From positions 1-64,000 of the forward strand of contig CAZAGI010000008.1 in assembly GCA_964484765.1 (NCBI GenBank): a stretch of DNA of 64,000 bases, written 5' to 3'. Made by a program: the position numbers and the translations under genes. Positions 18,881 to 27,903 of the stretch are shown here, piece after piece. The first letter of the stretch is position 1. The number at the start of each line of letters is the position of its first letter. The notes below the pieces were generated by a model. The model did not search any database and had not been told where the DNA came from. It saw only the letters and a program-made list of their open reading frames with translations. The stretch comes from DSVQ01 sp964484765 (lineage in GTDB: Bacteria > Planctomycetota > Planctomycetia > Planctomycetales > Planctomycetaceae).

Positions 18881-19732
18881 ATGCATCTCGACGCCCATCA
18901 ACACTTCTGGCGCTATGATCCCATCCAATACCCGTGGATCCCCCCGCAATCGGCGCTCGCGCGGGATTGGTTGCCGCACGACCTCGCCATGCTGCAACAA
19001 CCGCTGGGACTGGATGGTTCCATCGCCGTGCAGGCGCGGCAATCTCTGGCGGAGAGCGATTGGCTGCTCGGTCTCGCCGATATCGATGAGCGCATCAAGG
19101 GCGTCGTCGGCTGGGTCGATCTGCAGTCGGATCGTGTCGAGGATGATCTCGCGCGATTATCACGGCATCCGAAATTCGTCGGCGTGCGGCACGTGGTACA
19201 AGATGAACCCGATGATCGTTTCCTGTTGCGACCGGCGTTTCTCGGCGGCGTCCGCCGGTTGAAAGAATTCGGGCTGACGTATGACATCCTCATCTACCCG
19301 AAGCAACTCCCGGCGGCGATCGAGTTCGTCCGACACTTTCCCGAGCAACCGTTTGTGCTCGATCACATCGCGAAACCCCTCATCCGCGACGGCATTCTTT
19401 CGCCGTGGGACGAACAGCTTCGGCAGCTCGCAACGTTTCCGAATGTGATGTGCAAACTCAGCGGCATGGTGACGGAGGCCGATCATCAGCACTGGAAGCC
19501 GGACGATTTCCGTCGGTATCTCGACATCGTCGTCGACGCTTTCAGCCCGCAGCGGTTGATGTGGGGCAGCGACTGGCCGGTCTGCCTCCTCGCCGCCAGT
19601 TATGAGCAGGTCTATCGTCTGATTGACGATTTCAGCTCCAGTTGGTCCGCGACAGAGAAAGACGCCGTGTTGGGCGGTAACTGCGCGGAGTTCTACTTGC
19701 CGCGCCGGTCATCGCCCGCAAATCGAGAGTGA
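18881..19732 (+). CDS. Amidohydrolase-2 family lactonase (L-fuconolactonase/L-rhamnonolactonase-like)
   Basis: 283 residues. Starts MHLDAHQHFWRYDPIQYPWI, with the metal-binding HxH (H6, H8) typical of this subfamily. Later motifs are FVGVRHVVQDEPDDRF, FVLDHIAKPLI (metal His) and LMWGSDWPVCLLA (catalytic Asp). These match COG3618 lactonases that open sugar lactones. It may act with the upstream aldo/keto reductase, which belongs to the sugar-dehydrogenase branch: together they would convert a sugar to its lactone and then to the acid. That pathway link is inference. Confidence 0.87.
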   Translation: MHLDAHQHFWRYDPIQYPWIPPQSALARDWLPHDLAMLQQPLGLDGSIAVQARQSLAESDWLLGLADIDERIKGVVGWVDLQSDRVEDDLARLSRHPKFVGVRHVVQDEPDDRFLLRPAFLGGVRRLKEFGLTYDILIYPKQLPAAIEFVRHFPEQPFVLDHIAKPLIRDGILSPWDEQLRQLATFPNVMCKLSGMVTEADHQHWKPDDFRRYLDIVVDAFSPQRLMWGSDWPVCLLAASYEQVYRLIDDFSSSWSATEKDAVLGGNCAEFYLPRRSSPANRE

Positions 19733-19755
19733 ATCGGCAACATTGGTTCGGTGTA

Positions 19756-20640
19756 TCACGGATTCAGCAGCTTTCGTTCGCGCAGCCAGGCGAGCGATTG
19801 GGTTTGCCAGGCGTCCCACATCGGGCCTTTGTAACCGTTGAGGCCGTGACCGCCGGAAGCGAGTTCCAGGTATCGGCTGGGGATTTTATGCGCCTGCAAG
19901 GCCTCATAAAACTTCTGACTGTTCGCGGGAACCACGACCGTGTCGTCCTTGGCGTGTGCCAGAAACGTGGGTGGCGTCTGGTCGGTGACCTGCTTCTCGT
20001 TCGAGAAATACTCGAGCTTCTCCGGTGACGGATCCGGACCCAGCAGATTCTTTCGCGAACCGCCGTGCGCGAGTTCCCCCATGCTGATGACGGGGTAAAT
20101 CAGAATCGCAAAATCCGGACGGCTGCTGACGCGCTCGGTCGGATCGACGGCCTTGGTGTCGCCGGCGTCAAAGTGGGTCGCCGCGGTCGAGGCCAAATGG
20201 CCACCGGCGGAAAACCCCATGATGCCGATCCGTTGTGGATCGATCGACCAGTCCTGGGCATGGACGCGCACCGTGCGCAGCGCACGTTGGGCATCGAGCA
20301 ACGGCACGGAGGACCGCCCAGCCGGTAAACGGTACTGCAACACCACGCCAGTGATGCCGTGTTGGTTGAGCCACGCGGCAATTCCGTGGCCTTCGGGTTG
20401 AATGGCATGACCACCGTAGCCACCGCCGGGGCAGATCACAATCGCGGTACCGTTGGCCTGCGCGGGTCGATACACCGTGATCCAGACGTCGGTTTGGTCA
20501 AACTCGCCATTCCCAATCGGAGCTTTGCCGTCCCACAAGTTCAGGCGTTGGCCGCTATTGGCTTCTTGAGCAGACAGCGATCCGGCCATCGCGACGACGA
20601 TGACGAGCGCTGTCCACAAGCGATGCCGTGGTGTGTTCAT
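19756..20640 (-). CDS. Secreted alpha/beta hydrolase (BD-FAE/acetyl esterase type)
   Basis: 294 residues from ATG 20640, which starts a signal peptide (MNTPRHRLWTALVIVVAMAG...LSAQ); an ATG at 20658 is an alternative. The oxyanion region is CPGGGYGGHAIQPEGHGIAAWL, the nucleophile elbow GIMGFSAGGHLAST, and the catalytic His is in ELASGGHGLNGY. This combination is that of acetylxylan/feruloyl esterase-like hydrolases common in planctomycetes. Probably releases acyl groups from polysaccharides outside the cytoplasm; substrate inferred. Convergent with the amidohydrolase gene, 23 bases between stops. Confidence 0.87.
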   Translation of the reverse strand: MNTPRHRLWTALVIVVAMAGSLSAQEANSGQRLNLWDGKAPIGNGEFDQTDVWITVYRPAQANGTAIVICPGGGYGGHAIQPEGHGIAAWLNQHGITGVVLQYRLPAGRSSVPLLDAQRALRTVRVHAQDWSIDPQRIGIMGFSAGGHLASTAATHFDAGDTKAVDPTERVSSRPDFAILIYPVISMGELAHGGSRKNLLGPDPSPEKLEYFSNEKQVTDQTPPTFLAHAKDDTVVVPANSQKFYEALQAHKIPSRYLELASGGHGLNGYKGPMWDAWQTQSLAWLRERKLLNP

Positions 20641-20730
20641 GGAGAGGCGTTGCATCATGGTGTCGATGGTTCTGAAGTGTGATTCAAGATATGGAACCGT
20701 GAGGGGCCGTCGCGGTTAGACTTGGGCTCA

Positions 20731-22128
20731 TCACTGCACGCGCACGACGATCTTGCCGAAGTTCGGATTGAATTGATTCGAGGTCGGGCTGCCGGTGCGG
20801 CCATCGTAGACGAGATAATTGCGGACGAACACCTGTCCGACAGCGAGGGTGATCCCGCCGAGGAAGCGAATCGCGCGGGTGTTCGGATCGACGGCCAGCG
20901 GTACCGTTCCATCTGCCGGTTGCAACGTCCCGGTGGGCTGGCTGGTGAACACGACGGCATCGCCGGGATGCGTCTTCAATTCCGGAAACAGGTTCGAGTC
21001 GGCTTCGCGGAACCGGGGCACACCGCCATCGGGGTCGGTCACCGACACGAAGCCGATGGTCGTGCCCGGCAACGTGGTGGTGGGAATCGTGATGTTGATG
21101 ACGGGCGGGTTCGGTGTTGGCGGTTGCGACGGCGGAACAAACCCGCCGGACTGAATCGTCAGCCAGCCGGAATCGGTGCGCCCCAGATCATCGCGAATCG
21201 TGTAGTTGATCACTTGCGTGCCGACATAACCGCGATTGGTGTACGTCAGGCCGATTCCGCCCCCGGCGGTGGTGGATGTCTGCAGAATTTCGCGACCATT
21301 CACATAGAACGGGAACCGCACCTGGACAATGCGGGTTGCACGTCCGTTCGTGAGATCGTTGGCGCGCATCAGATCGGTCAGCTTCACCGACTGCCCCACC
21401 GCGACGGTTGTACGATCATTGACGGCCACCAGCGGAGGGATGTTCGTGACCACCAGCGGTTGAATCTGGATTTGAAATGTCGCCGAGGCGGCCTGGTTCG
21501 CGCGATCCCGCACGGTGACGGTACACGGGAGTGTTTGTCCCAGAACCGCGAACGGCGGCGTCCAGTTGATCGCTCCCGAAGCCGAATTGATCGTCATCCC
21601 CCGGTTCAGCGACGCGGCATCGAGACTGTAAGTCAGCACATCATTCGGCAGATCGCCATCCTGGCCTTTGACCGTCAAGGAGAAGACGATTCCGATCTTT
21701 GCCTGCTGTGTGGGAATGGGGCCGATCGTGGGATTGTCGGGAACCGGATTGACCGTGACCCGAAACGATGCCTGCGCGGACTGCCCGCCGGTATCCGTAC
21801 ACCGCACGAGCAACTGGGAGACACCATTCTGATTCAGCCGATAGGTTAACCGCAGCTTTCCCGTCAACGCGTCAATCGTCGGCGCCACCAGCGTGGGCGT
21901 CGTGTTGTTGACGACCGCAAACTTCAACTTGGTATCGAGATCTTCCGCGTCATCGAACGCGGCGAACAAATCGATCACAGTTTGCGGTGCGTCTTCATTC
22001 ACGGTGACATTGGCAATGCCACGGGAAACCGGCTGGGCATTCGCGGCGTCAGCCACACTGTGCAAGCCGAGCCAGACCAGTGATCCGCAGCAGAAAGACG
22101 TCCACAATTTCGAGACGCATGGTGACAT
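20731..22128 (-). CDS. Secreted cadherin-like/Ig-like repeat protein
   Basis: 465 residues from ATG 22128, with GAGGTG upstream and a signal peptide (LWTSFCCGSLVWLGLHSVADA). Several beta-sandwich repeats follow, with the bacterial cadherin-like motifs NVTVNEDAPQTVIDL, FAVVNNTTPTLVAPTID, RVTVNPVPDNPTIGPIP and the Ig-like INWTPPFAVLGQTLPCTVTV. A Pro-rich linker (FVPPSQPPTPNPPVI) precedes the last domain. No catalytic motif and no clear cell-wall anchor. Probably an exported adhesion or matrix protein; Ca-binding Asp residues are not complete. The function is inferred from repeat type only. Confidence 0.75.
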   Translation of the reverse strand: MSPCVSKLWTSFCCGSLVWLGLHSVADAANAQPVSRGIANVTVNEDAPQTVIDLFAAFDDAEDLDTKLKFAVVNNTTPTLVAPTIDALTGKLRLTYRLNQNGVSQLLVRCTDTGGQSAQASFRVTVNPVPDNPTIGPIPTQQAKIGIVFSLTVKGQDGDLPNDVLTYSLDAASLNRGMTINSASGAINWTPPFAVLGQTLPCTVTVRDRANQAASATFQIQIQPLVVTNIPPLVAVNDRTTVAVGQSVKLTDLMRANDLTNGRATRIVQVRFPFYVNGREILQTSTTAGGGIGLTYTNRGYVGTQVINYTIRDDLGRTDSGWLTIQSGGFVPPSQPPTPNPPVINITIPTTTLPGTTIGFVSVTDPDGGVPRFREADSNLFPELKTHPGDAVVFTSQPTGTLQPADGTVPLAVDPNTRAIRFLGGITLAVGQVFVRNYLVYDGRTGSPTSNQFNPNFGKIVVRVQ

Positions 22129-22394
22129 CGAGGCACCTCGAGCGCAACAGGTACACATGATGGACGGAGACGATGCGCTCTGTGCCTGTCCTGAAGCATT
22201 CGGGCACCGGCCACAGAGCACATCTAGGGTATCTCGTCCCCGATCCAGACGAAATATCTCATTCGTAATTTTCGAGAAATTGGAGGCCGAGGGCGTTTGC
22301 TCGATGCCGGATTGCGATTGCGAATTGACCTCGCATCGGCGCATACTGCTGGGTATGTGACTCTGGTCCCCCGTTCTCCCACGGAAGCTTCATC

Positions 22395-23432
22395 ATGGCT
22401 CGCTGCCCCGATTGTGATGGTAGTGCGTTTTCACCGGTCTCGCGTCGTCAGTTCGTGCAAACAGTCGGAGCCGCCGCCGCGGCAGTCAGCCTCGCTCCAG
22501 CTTTGGTGCGGGGGGATGATTCTGCTGCCAAGCCGAAGCCCGAAAATCTCGTCAAGACGCTGTTCGATTCATTGACGCCAGAGCAGAAGGACGAAATCTG
22601 CTTCGACTGGGATCACAAAGACGACCGCGGTCTGTTGCGGATGCACGTCTCGAACAACTGGAACATCACCGAGAAGAAAATCGGCGACAGCAGCTTCTTC
22701 AAGAAAGACCAGCAGGACATGATCGAGGCCCTGTTCTGGGGTCTTTACAATCCCGACTGGCACGACCGCATCAAGCGGCAACTTCAGGACGATGCCCAAG
22801 GTTACGGCAAGCAGCAATCGATCGCGATCTTTGGCACGCCGGGATCGGGCAAGTCCGAATTCGTGATGACCGGCCGACATCTCACGATCCGTTGTGATGG
22901 CGACAGCACCGAACACACCGCGTTCGGCGGACCGATCTTCTATGGTCATGCAGCGAAAGATTTCAACGAAGCCCCGGATCATCCCGGCAGCGTGTTCTGG
23001 GATCAGTCTAAGAAGGCCAACGCCCTGTTCCAGATGCTTGACGGCAAACAACGCGCGGTGGCCCTCATTGAGCAAGCTCCGCCGGAAAGCCAGGTTCACT
23101 TCAGCGGCAAATCGAAAACTATTCCCGGTCTGCGGATCAGCGAATTGACCGCTGACCAGAAAGCCCATGCGCAAACGGTGCTGAGCACTCTGCTCGAACC
23201 GTATCGCACGTCGGACCAGGCCGAAGCCCGGAAGTGCCTCGAAGCGCAGGGCGGTCTCGATCAATGCCATATCGCCTTCTATCAATCGGGCGATCTGGGC
23301 AATGACAAGGTCTGGGACATGTGGCGGATCGAAGGGCCATCTTTTGTGTGGCACTATCGCGGCGCGCCGCACATCCATGTGTGGGTGAATGTCGCCGATG
23401 ATCCTTCGGTGCAGATCACCACGCGCGGGTAA
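22395..23432 (+). CDS. DUF3500 family Tat-exported protein
   Basis: 345 residues. The N-terminus has a small CPDC pair, then a twin-arginine signal (SRRQFVQTVGAAAAAVSLAPA). The body matches DUF3500: LFDSLTPEQKDEICFDWDH, MIEALFWGLYNPDW, FGTPGSGKSEFVMTGRHLTIRCDGDS and the ending MWRIEGPSFVWHYRGAPHIHVWVNV. The family has unknown function. The GTPGSGKS stretch only mimics a P-loop: the family shows the same GEPGTGKFE-type segment with no nucleotide-binding domain around it. Followed by a strong hairpin terminator. Confidence 0.88.
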   Translation: MARCPDCDGSAFSPVSRRQFVQTVGAAAAAVSLAPALVRGDDSAAKPKPENLVKTLFDSLTPEQKDEICFDWDHKDDRGLLRMHVSNNWNITEKKIGDSSFFKKDQQDMIEALFWGLYNPDWHDRIKRQLQDDAQGYGKQQSIAIFGTPGSGKSEFVMTGRHLTIRCDGDSTEHTAFGGPIFYGHAAKDFNEAPDHPGSVFWDQSKKANALFQMLDGKQRAVALIEQAPPESQVHFSGKSKTIPGLRISELTADQKAHAQTVLSTLLEPYRTSDQAEARKCLEAQGGLDQCHIAFYQSGDLGNDKVWDMWRIEGPSFVWHYRGAPHIHVWVNVADDPSVQITTRG

Positions 23433-23454
23433 TGACGGCGCATTGTGAAGGCCG

Positions 23455-23487
23455 AGAAGCCCAGGGATATGAATTCCCTGGGCTTCT
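23455..23487 (+). terminator. Hairpin terminator after the DUF3500 gene
   Basis: AGAAGCCCAGGGA (23455-23467) and TCCCTGGGCTTCT (23475-23487) form a perfect 13-bp stem, loop of 7, 22 bases past the stop codon. T-rich stretch after it is short (GCTCTTGG). Confidence 0.7.
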
Positions 23488-23571
23488 GCTCTTGGCAGGC
23501 GGTCCCTCGGACGGCACAATGCCGACCTTGTGTTTCAAGAGTGAAACAGATTGCGTTGAAACTGAAACGCA

Positions 23572-24534
23572 ATGACACTCCAGACTGCCCGACGCGTGTC
23601 TGTGAAAGGACTATGCGTGACCGGATCCGAATCGACTTCGCAATCGACCGTGGCTTGGTTGACCAAGCTGATTCAGCCCCTCTTTCGCGATTCCCGTTCG
23701 AACGACTTCCAGCGAGACATCATTCTCTCATTGCAGCAGTCGTTAGTGTGCGGTGCCGATTTGCCCGACCAGGTTGCGGCCTTGCAGACACGCCCGCAAT
23801 GGAGCCTGGGGATCATCCGGAAACGGCTGTGGCAATTTGGCGTGGAACGGGCTACAGATTTGTTCCATCGCCGCCAGGTGAGCGTGTCGTCCTTGAGTTG
23901 GGCCGGCGGCTTCACCGGGACGCTGGGATTTCATTTCCGCGAAGCCGTCGACGACGCCCTGATGGCGATCGAAGAGGCAGGACGCATCGGTGCGCAAACA
24001 CTGGTCGTCGCCCCCGGCGGGCAGGGAATCTTTACTTATCGTCATGCCCGGCGGATGGCAATCGATGGTGTGCAGCGATTGATCGGACCGGCGGCTGACT
24101 GCCATTTGCGGTTGGCGGTGTTGGTGGAAGTCGGTCCACGCTTTTCGCCGCGATCGTTGTTAACGTCATGGGACGCCGCCGCGGAGTTTCTGGCCGAGAT
24201 CGGCGCACCGCATGTCGGGTTGGCAGCCGCTTTGCCACATTTCAACCGCACCCCCTTGGCAAACCAGCCTTGGGAAGCCTGTGCGGCGAATCTGTTTGTC
24301 GCCACATCGTCCGCCGATCCATGCACGACGTTATCGCGGCAACCCGCGCTCGCCACTGTTGTCGAAACGGCCAAAGTGTTGTCCCGGTTGCGCGCCGCAG
24401 GTTTTCGCGGTGCTTGGGAGTTTGCCTCTCCTTCGTGTACCGCACCCTGGTGGAACAGTCGGGAAGCGTTGCTTCACTGCAGTTCGTGGGTGAACATTGT
24501 GGCACGGCAAATGCGCCGGATCCGTGCGGGGTAG
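23572..24534 (+). CDS. TIM-barrel sugar phosphate isomerase/epimerase-like protein
   Basis: 320 residues from ATG 23572; a GTG at 23617 with AAAGGA upstream is a good alternative start. The C-terminal two thirds resemble xylose isomerase-like/AP-endonuclease-2 barrels: SVSSLSWAGGFTGTLGFHF, ALMAIEEAGRIGAQTLVVAPGG, LRLAVLVEVGP and GFRGAWEFASPS. The usual metal-binding Glu/His set is not complete (for example no clear HDxxH), so catalytic activity is uncertain. The first 100 residues include a short all-helical region of unknown role (FQRDIILSLQQSLVCGADLPDQ). Confidence 0.7.
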   Translation: MTLQTARRVSVKGLCVTGSESTSQSTVAWLTKLIQPLFRDSRSNDFQRDIILSLQQSLVCGADLPDQVAALQTRPQWSLGIIRKRLWQFGVERATDLFHRRQVSVSSLSWAGGFTGTLGFHFREAVDDALMAIEEAGRIGAQTLVVAPGGQGIFTYRHARRMAIDGVQRLIGPAADCHLRLAVLVEVGPRFSPRSLLTSWDAAAEFLAEIGAPHVGLAAALPHFNRTPLANQPWEACAANLFVATSSADPCTTLSRQPALATVVETAKVLSRLRAAGFRGAWEFASPSCTAPWWNSREALLHCSSWVNIVARQMRRIRAG

Positions 24535-24668
24535 CGGACGGTTCGCACATTGGGCACAATACGGATTAAGGTCGAGAATGTTGATCTCTCATCCCCGCCG
24601 GAGATCATCTTCGTCCAACCGCGACCGACACCGCGTTCACTGCTTCCTTCCTGCCGGTTAGCCCGCCC

Positions 24669-25373
24669 ATGTCCCAAGACTGGTACACCCTCGATGAACT
24701 GTCGCGGCAACTCGGCCGCGATCGCCGAGAGATCGAGAAACTGGTGAATCGCGGACGCATTCCCGGGCGGAAAATTGCCGGAGATTGGCAATTCCATCCC
24801 ACGGAGATTACTCACTGGCTTGAACAGGAGATGCGCGAATACACCGACCGTGAGCTGGCTCTTGTCGAACAGACACACCGCTCACTGGAAGTGAATGAAG
24901 CGTCGCCCGTGGCCAGTTTGCTGACGCTTGAGACCACGCAGGTTCCGTTGGAAGCCCGGACCAAACGTTCGGTGCTCGAAACGTTGGTGGAAGTCGCCGG
25001 ACGAAGTTGGCAAATCTGGCAACCCGCCGCGATTCTCGCCGCGCTGCAGGAACGCGAAGCCGTCTTGTCGACCGCGTTCGACAATGGCGTGGCGATTCCG
25101 CACACGCGGAATCCCCTGCCCGACGCGATTGGACAATCGGTGGTCGCCTTCGGCAAGACCTCATCGGGAATCGCCTTCGGTGCACCGAATCGTGGGCTGA
25201 CCGATCTATTTTTTCTCGTTTTGTGCCGCGATTCGCGCACGCATCTGCAGGTGCTCGCCCGCCTGGGACGATTGATGCAGCAGACGGGCTTTCTCGACAA
25301 TCTACGGATGGCAGAAGATTCGGTGACAGCGCATCAGATCATTGTCGACGCCGATCGACAATTTTTGGGGTGA
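24669..25373 (+). CDS. HTH (excisionase-type) fused to PTS EIIA-Ntr-like domain
   Basis: 234 residues. Residues 1-55 are a MerR/excisionase-type winged helix (WYTLDELSRQLGRDRREIEKLVNRGRIPGRKIAGDWQF). Residues 90-230 form a PTS-EIIA type 2 domain: KRSVLETLVEVAG, LQEREAVLSTAFDNGVAIPHTRNP with the phosphorylatable His at H145, and SGIAFGAPNRGLTDLFFLVLCR. EIIA-Ntr proteins act as phosphate-dependent regulators, so the fusion suggests phosphorylation-controlled DNA or protein binding. No EI, HPr or sugar permease is nearby. First gene of a likely four-gene unit with tight spacing. Confidence 0.88.
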   Translation: MSQDWYTLDELSRQLGRDRREIEKLVNRGRIPGRKIAGDWQFHPTEITHWLEQEMREYTDRELALVEQTHRSLEVNEASPVASLLTLETTQVPLEARTKRSVLETLVEVAGRSWQIWQPAAILAALQEREAVLSTAFDNGVAIPHTRNPLPDAIGQSVVAFGKTSSGIAFGAPNRGLTDLFFLVLCRDSRTHLQVLARLGRLMQQTGFLDNLRMAEDSVTAHQIIVDADRQFLG

Positions 25374-25384
25374 AGTGACTCGTC

Positions 25385-26356
25385 ATGTCCGTCGCTGCCC
25401 CTGAATCCACTGCCCAATTCGCCCCATCCCCAAACGAAGGTTGTCCGCCGCCACTGCGCTGCCGCGACGTTTGGCAGAACGTGCATCACACCGCGACGGT
25501 TTGGGAACGTACTTCGTCACGGGGAGCAAAGCTTTCCGGGTGGACGTTGGGCCGTGGTCCCACCGTGGTCTTCCTCTCGCCGTGCGGTGGTTGCAAGGAT
25601 TTATTCGCCCTCGTGGCGTGGCTGCTGCGCGACGAAGCCCAATTGCTCGCCATCCACTGGCAATCCCCGGGCAAGTCGCTAACGCTTTCCGATTTTGCCG
25701 CAGACGTCTGGGAGGTCCTCGCCGCTGATACCCATACGTCGGTTGCACTGTACGGAACCAGTTCGAGCGGTGCGATCGCGCTCGAAGCCGCCCGACAGCG
25801 ACCCGCGGATGTCGCAGCGGTGTTTGTTCAAGATGGGTTTGCTCGTCGACGGTTGAGCATCGCCGAACGCGCGTTGGCGCAGCTGGCGGTGTGGTCGCGA
25901 CGCACGCTGGCGGAGTGTCCTTACCGGGAACGCGTGCAATTGCTTAATCATCGGCGCTGGTTTCCGCCGCTCGATCCCGACCGGTGGGCCTGTTTCCTCG
26001 AAGCGACGGGCCGCGTGCCGGTGACCGCTTTCGCGCGACAGGCATTGTCGTGTCACAACGTCGATCTCCGCACGATTGTGCCGAACGTTCCGCGCCCTAC
26101 GTGGCTGGTCAGCACCGAAGGGGCCGGTCCGAGGGCCCATCAACACCATGCGGAACTGCACGCCGCGATGCCGCAGGCAAAAACCGAATGGATGCACACT
26201 ACCGGAACACACGCCGCATTCACGCATCCGCACCGCATCGCCAAATTCCTGCGACAAGCGCTCGGAATGGGACCCGCCGCCGCTCCCGCCGAGAGTTGTT
26301 GCGGCGGCACAGAGGACTGTGAGACACCACCCGTGATCAACGAATCGCCATCATGA
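25385..26356 (+). CDS. Alpha/beta-fold hydrolase
   Basis: 323 residues. Fold signs are VVFLSPCGGCKDLFALVAWLL, LLAIHWQSPGKSLTL, the nucleophile elbow ALYGTSSSGAIALEAA (Ser in GxSxxG context) and a late His in TTGTHAAFTHPHR. The N-terminal strand holds a CGGC motif and the C-terminus ends in a Cys-rich tail (SCCGGTEDCETP), unusual for cytoplasmic hydrolases and possibly metal-binding. No signal peptide. Eleven bases after the HTH-EIIA gene; its stop overlaps the PIG-L start by four bases (ATGA). Substrate unknown. Confidence 0.78.
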   Translation: MSVAAPESTAQFAPSPNEGCPPPLRCRDVWQNVHHTATVWERTSSRGAKLSGWTLGRGPTVVFLSPCGGCKDLFALVAWLLRDEAQLLAIHWQSPGKSLTLSDFAADVWEVLAADTHTSVALYGTSSSGAIALEAARQRPADVAAVFVQDGFARRRLSIAERALAQLAVWSRRTLAECPYRERVQLLNHRRWFPPLDPDRWACFLEATGRVPVTAFARQALSCHNVDLRTIVPNVPRPTWLVSTEGAGPRAHQHHAELHAAMPQAKTEWMHTTGTHAAFTHPHRIAKFLRQALGMGPAAAPAESCCGGTEDCETPPVINESPS

Positions 26357-27096
26357 CAGACGTTCACGCTGAACCGCTGGATGTCATCGCTGTCGGCGCC
26401 CACCCCGATGACGTCGAAATCGCTATCGGCGGGACGCTGGCGCGTTTGGCGCAGCAGGGCTACCGTGTGGGGATCATCGACCTCACGAACGGGGAACCGA
26501 CGCCCGGCAGTCCGTCACCAGAACACCGGCTGGAAGAAGCGCGTTCCGCAGCTGCGATTCTGGGTGCGCACGTCCGGCAAACGCTGACACTACCCAACCG
26601 CAGCCTGTTCGATTCCTTCCCGGCGCGGATTGCCTTGGCGCGATTGTTCCGACAATACCGGCCGAAAATCGTGCTGGGAATTGCCGGCAAGACCCCGATG
26701 GCGTCGCCGGACCATTGGCAAGCCATGCAAATCACCGATGCGGCGGTGTTTTATTCGCGGTTATCGAAATGGGATGACGAGTTTGGCGGTCTCCCGGTTC
26801 ATACCATTTCGCGCCAGTTGTGGTATCCCCTAGGGTTCGGAATGACCGATCTTCCTCAAGGCGGCGGGCAATTCGTTGTGGATATCTCCGCGACTTTGCC
26901 GTTAAAATTAAAGTCGATCCGCGCTTATGCCTCGCAGTTTCCGCCGGGCAAAGAACGGGTCTTTCGTCTTGTCGAATCCCAAAACCGACTCTGGGGCACT
27001 CAGGCCGGGTTCGAAGCGGGCGAGTTGGTCATTTGTGCGACCACACTCGGCGTGACGGATCTTGTGCGGACGGTCCTGCCCGAGTCGACACCCTGA
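26353..27096 (+). CDS. PIG-L/LmbE family deacetylase, BshB1-like
   Basis: 247 residues. AVGAHPDDVEIAIGGTLARL (H17, D19, D20) is the zinc and catalytic motif of PIG-L deacetylases. DLTNGEPTPGSPSPEHRLEEARSAAAILG and LTLPNRSLFD are close to the BshB1 branch that deacetylates GlcNAc-malate in bacillithiol synthesis. A further family His is in PDHWQAM. No bshA or bshC is in the window, so another GlcNAc substrate is possible. Translationally coupled to the upstream hydrolase. Confidence 0.85.
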   Translation: MTDVHAEPLDVIAVGAHPDDVEIAIGGTLARLAQQGYRVGIIDLTNGEPTPGSPSPEHRLEEARSAAAILGAHVRQTLTLPNRSLFDSFPARIALARLFRQYRPKIVLGIAGKTPMASPDHWQAMQITDAAVFYSRLSKWDDEFGGLPVHTISRQLWYPLGFGMTDLPQGGGQFVVDISATLPLKLKSIRAYASQFPPGKERVFRLVESQNRLWGTQAGFEAGELVICATTLGVTDLVRTVLPESTP

Positions 27097-27136
27097 TTGT
27101 CACCGTTGTTAGCGCCCGTCCGCAGAAAAGAACTTC

Positions 27137-27877
27137 ATGACCAAGCTTCGCACGGGTCTCGTGAGCATCACGGGTCGCTTCCGCGACAACAACGAAGACA
27201 ATGCGTACGTCGATCCGCAGAACCGGTTTTTTCTCGTGGCGGACGGCATGGGCGGGCAGTCGGCCGGTGAGAGGGCCAGCGCGCTGGCCATGGAAATCAT
27301 TCCGCAGAAACTCAACTCGCTCGACTTTGTGAAAGCCACGCCCGAGCATACCGTCCGCGTGATCGACGATGCTGTCGCCCAGGCGAACTTCGAAATCATG
27401 GCCCTCGGCGAACTCGATTCGCGCCTGAAAAACATGGGCACGACGGTCACGTTCCTGTTGTACGCCAACGGCACGTTTTTCATCGGTGGCGTGGGCGACA
27501 GCCGGGTTTATCTCCTCCGCGACGGCAAGTACGAACAACTGACGACCGACCATTCGCTGGTTCAGGCGCTGATCGACGCCGGCACGCTCACTCCGGAAGA
27601 AGCCGCGAATCACCGCTATAAAAATGTGCTCTACCGCTATCTCGGCGCGAAAGAAGGCGGGTCAGGGACAACTCCGAAGCGGATCGAGCCGCGCGTCGGC
27701 GACCGTTACGTCTTGTGTACCGATGGTGTCACCGGCGGTTGTTCCGATGAACTGATGGCCGCATTGCTCGCCGACGGCAACGACCCCAAAGCGATTGCTG
27801 CTGACATCGTCAAAGCCGCAGAAGACGGCGGCTCGAAAGACAACATCACTGCGCTGGTAGTGTTCGTCGAACCCTGA
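27137..27877 (+). CDS. PP2C-type serine/threonine protein phosphatase (Stp/PrpC-like)
   Basis: 246 residues with all conserved PP2C motifs: RDNNEDNAYVD, LVADGMGGQSAGERAS, NMGTTVTFLLY, GGVGDSRVYLLRDGK, TDHSLVQALIDAG, VLCTDGVTGG and GSKDNITALVV. Metal-binding Asp residues in DGMGG, CTDGV and KDN are present. Counteracts Hanks-type kinases; a large WD40 kinase is encoded elsewhere in the window (57.7-61.1 kb), but no direct link is shown. Start 40 bases after the PIG-L gene, probably the same transcript; convergent with lpxA. Confidence 0.93.
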   Translation: MTKLRTGLVSITGRFRDNNEDNAYVDPQNRFFLVADGMGGQSAGERASALAMEIIPQKLNSLDFVKATPEHTVRVIDDAVAQANFEIMALGELDSRLKNMGTTVTFLLYANGTFFIGGVGDSRVYLLRDGKYEQLTTDHSLVQALIDAGTLTPEEAANHRYKNVLYRYLGAKEGGSGTTPKRIEPRVGDRYVLCTDGVTGGCSDELMAALLADGNDPKAIAADIVKAAEDGGSKDNITALVVFVEP

Positions 27878-27903
27878 AGCTGGAAATTCCCGGCTCAACT
27901 TCC

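Noticed and set aside
22840..22870. P-loop-like GTPGSGKS in the 22395-23432 protein
   Set aside because: It fits the Walker A pattern by chance; DUF3500 proteins have the same type of segment (GEPGTGKFE) without a nucleotide-binding fold, and no Walker B or switch follows.
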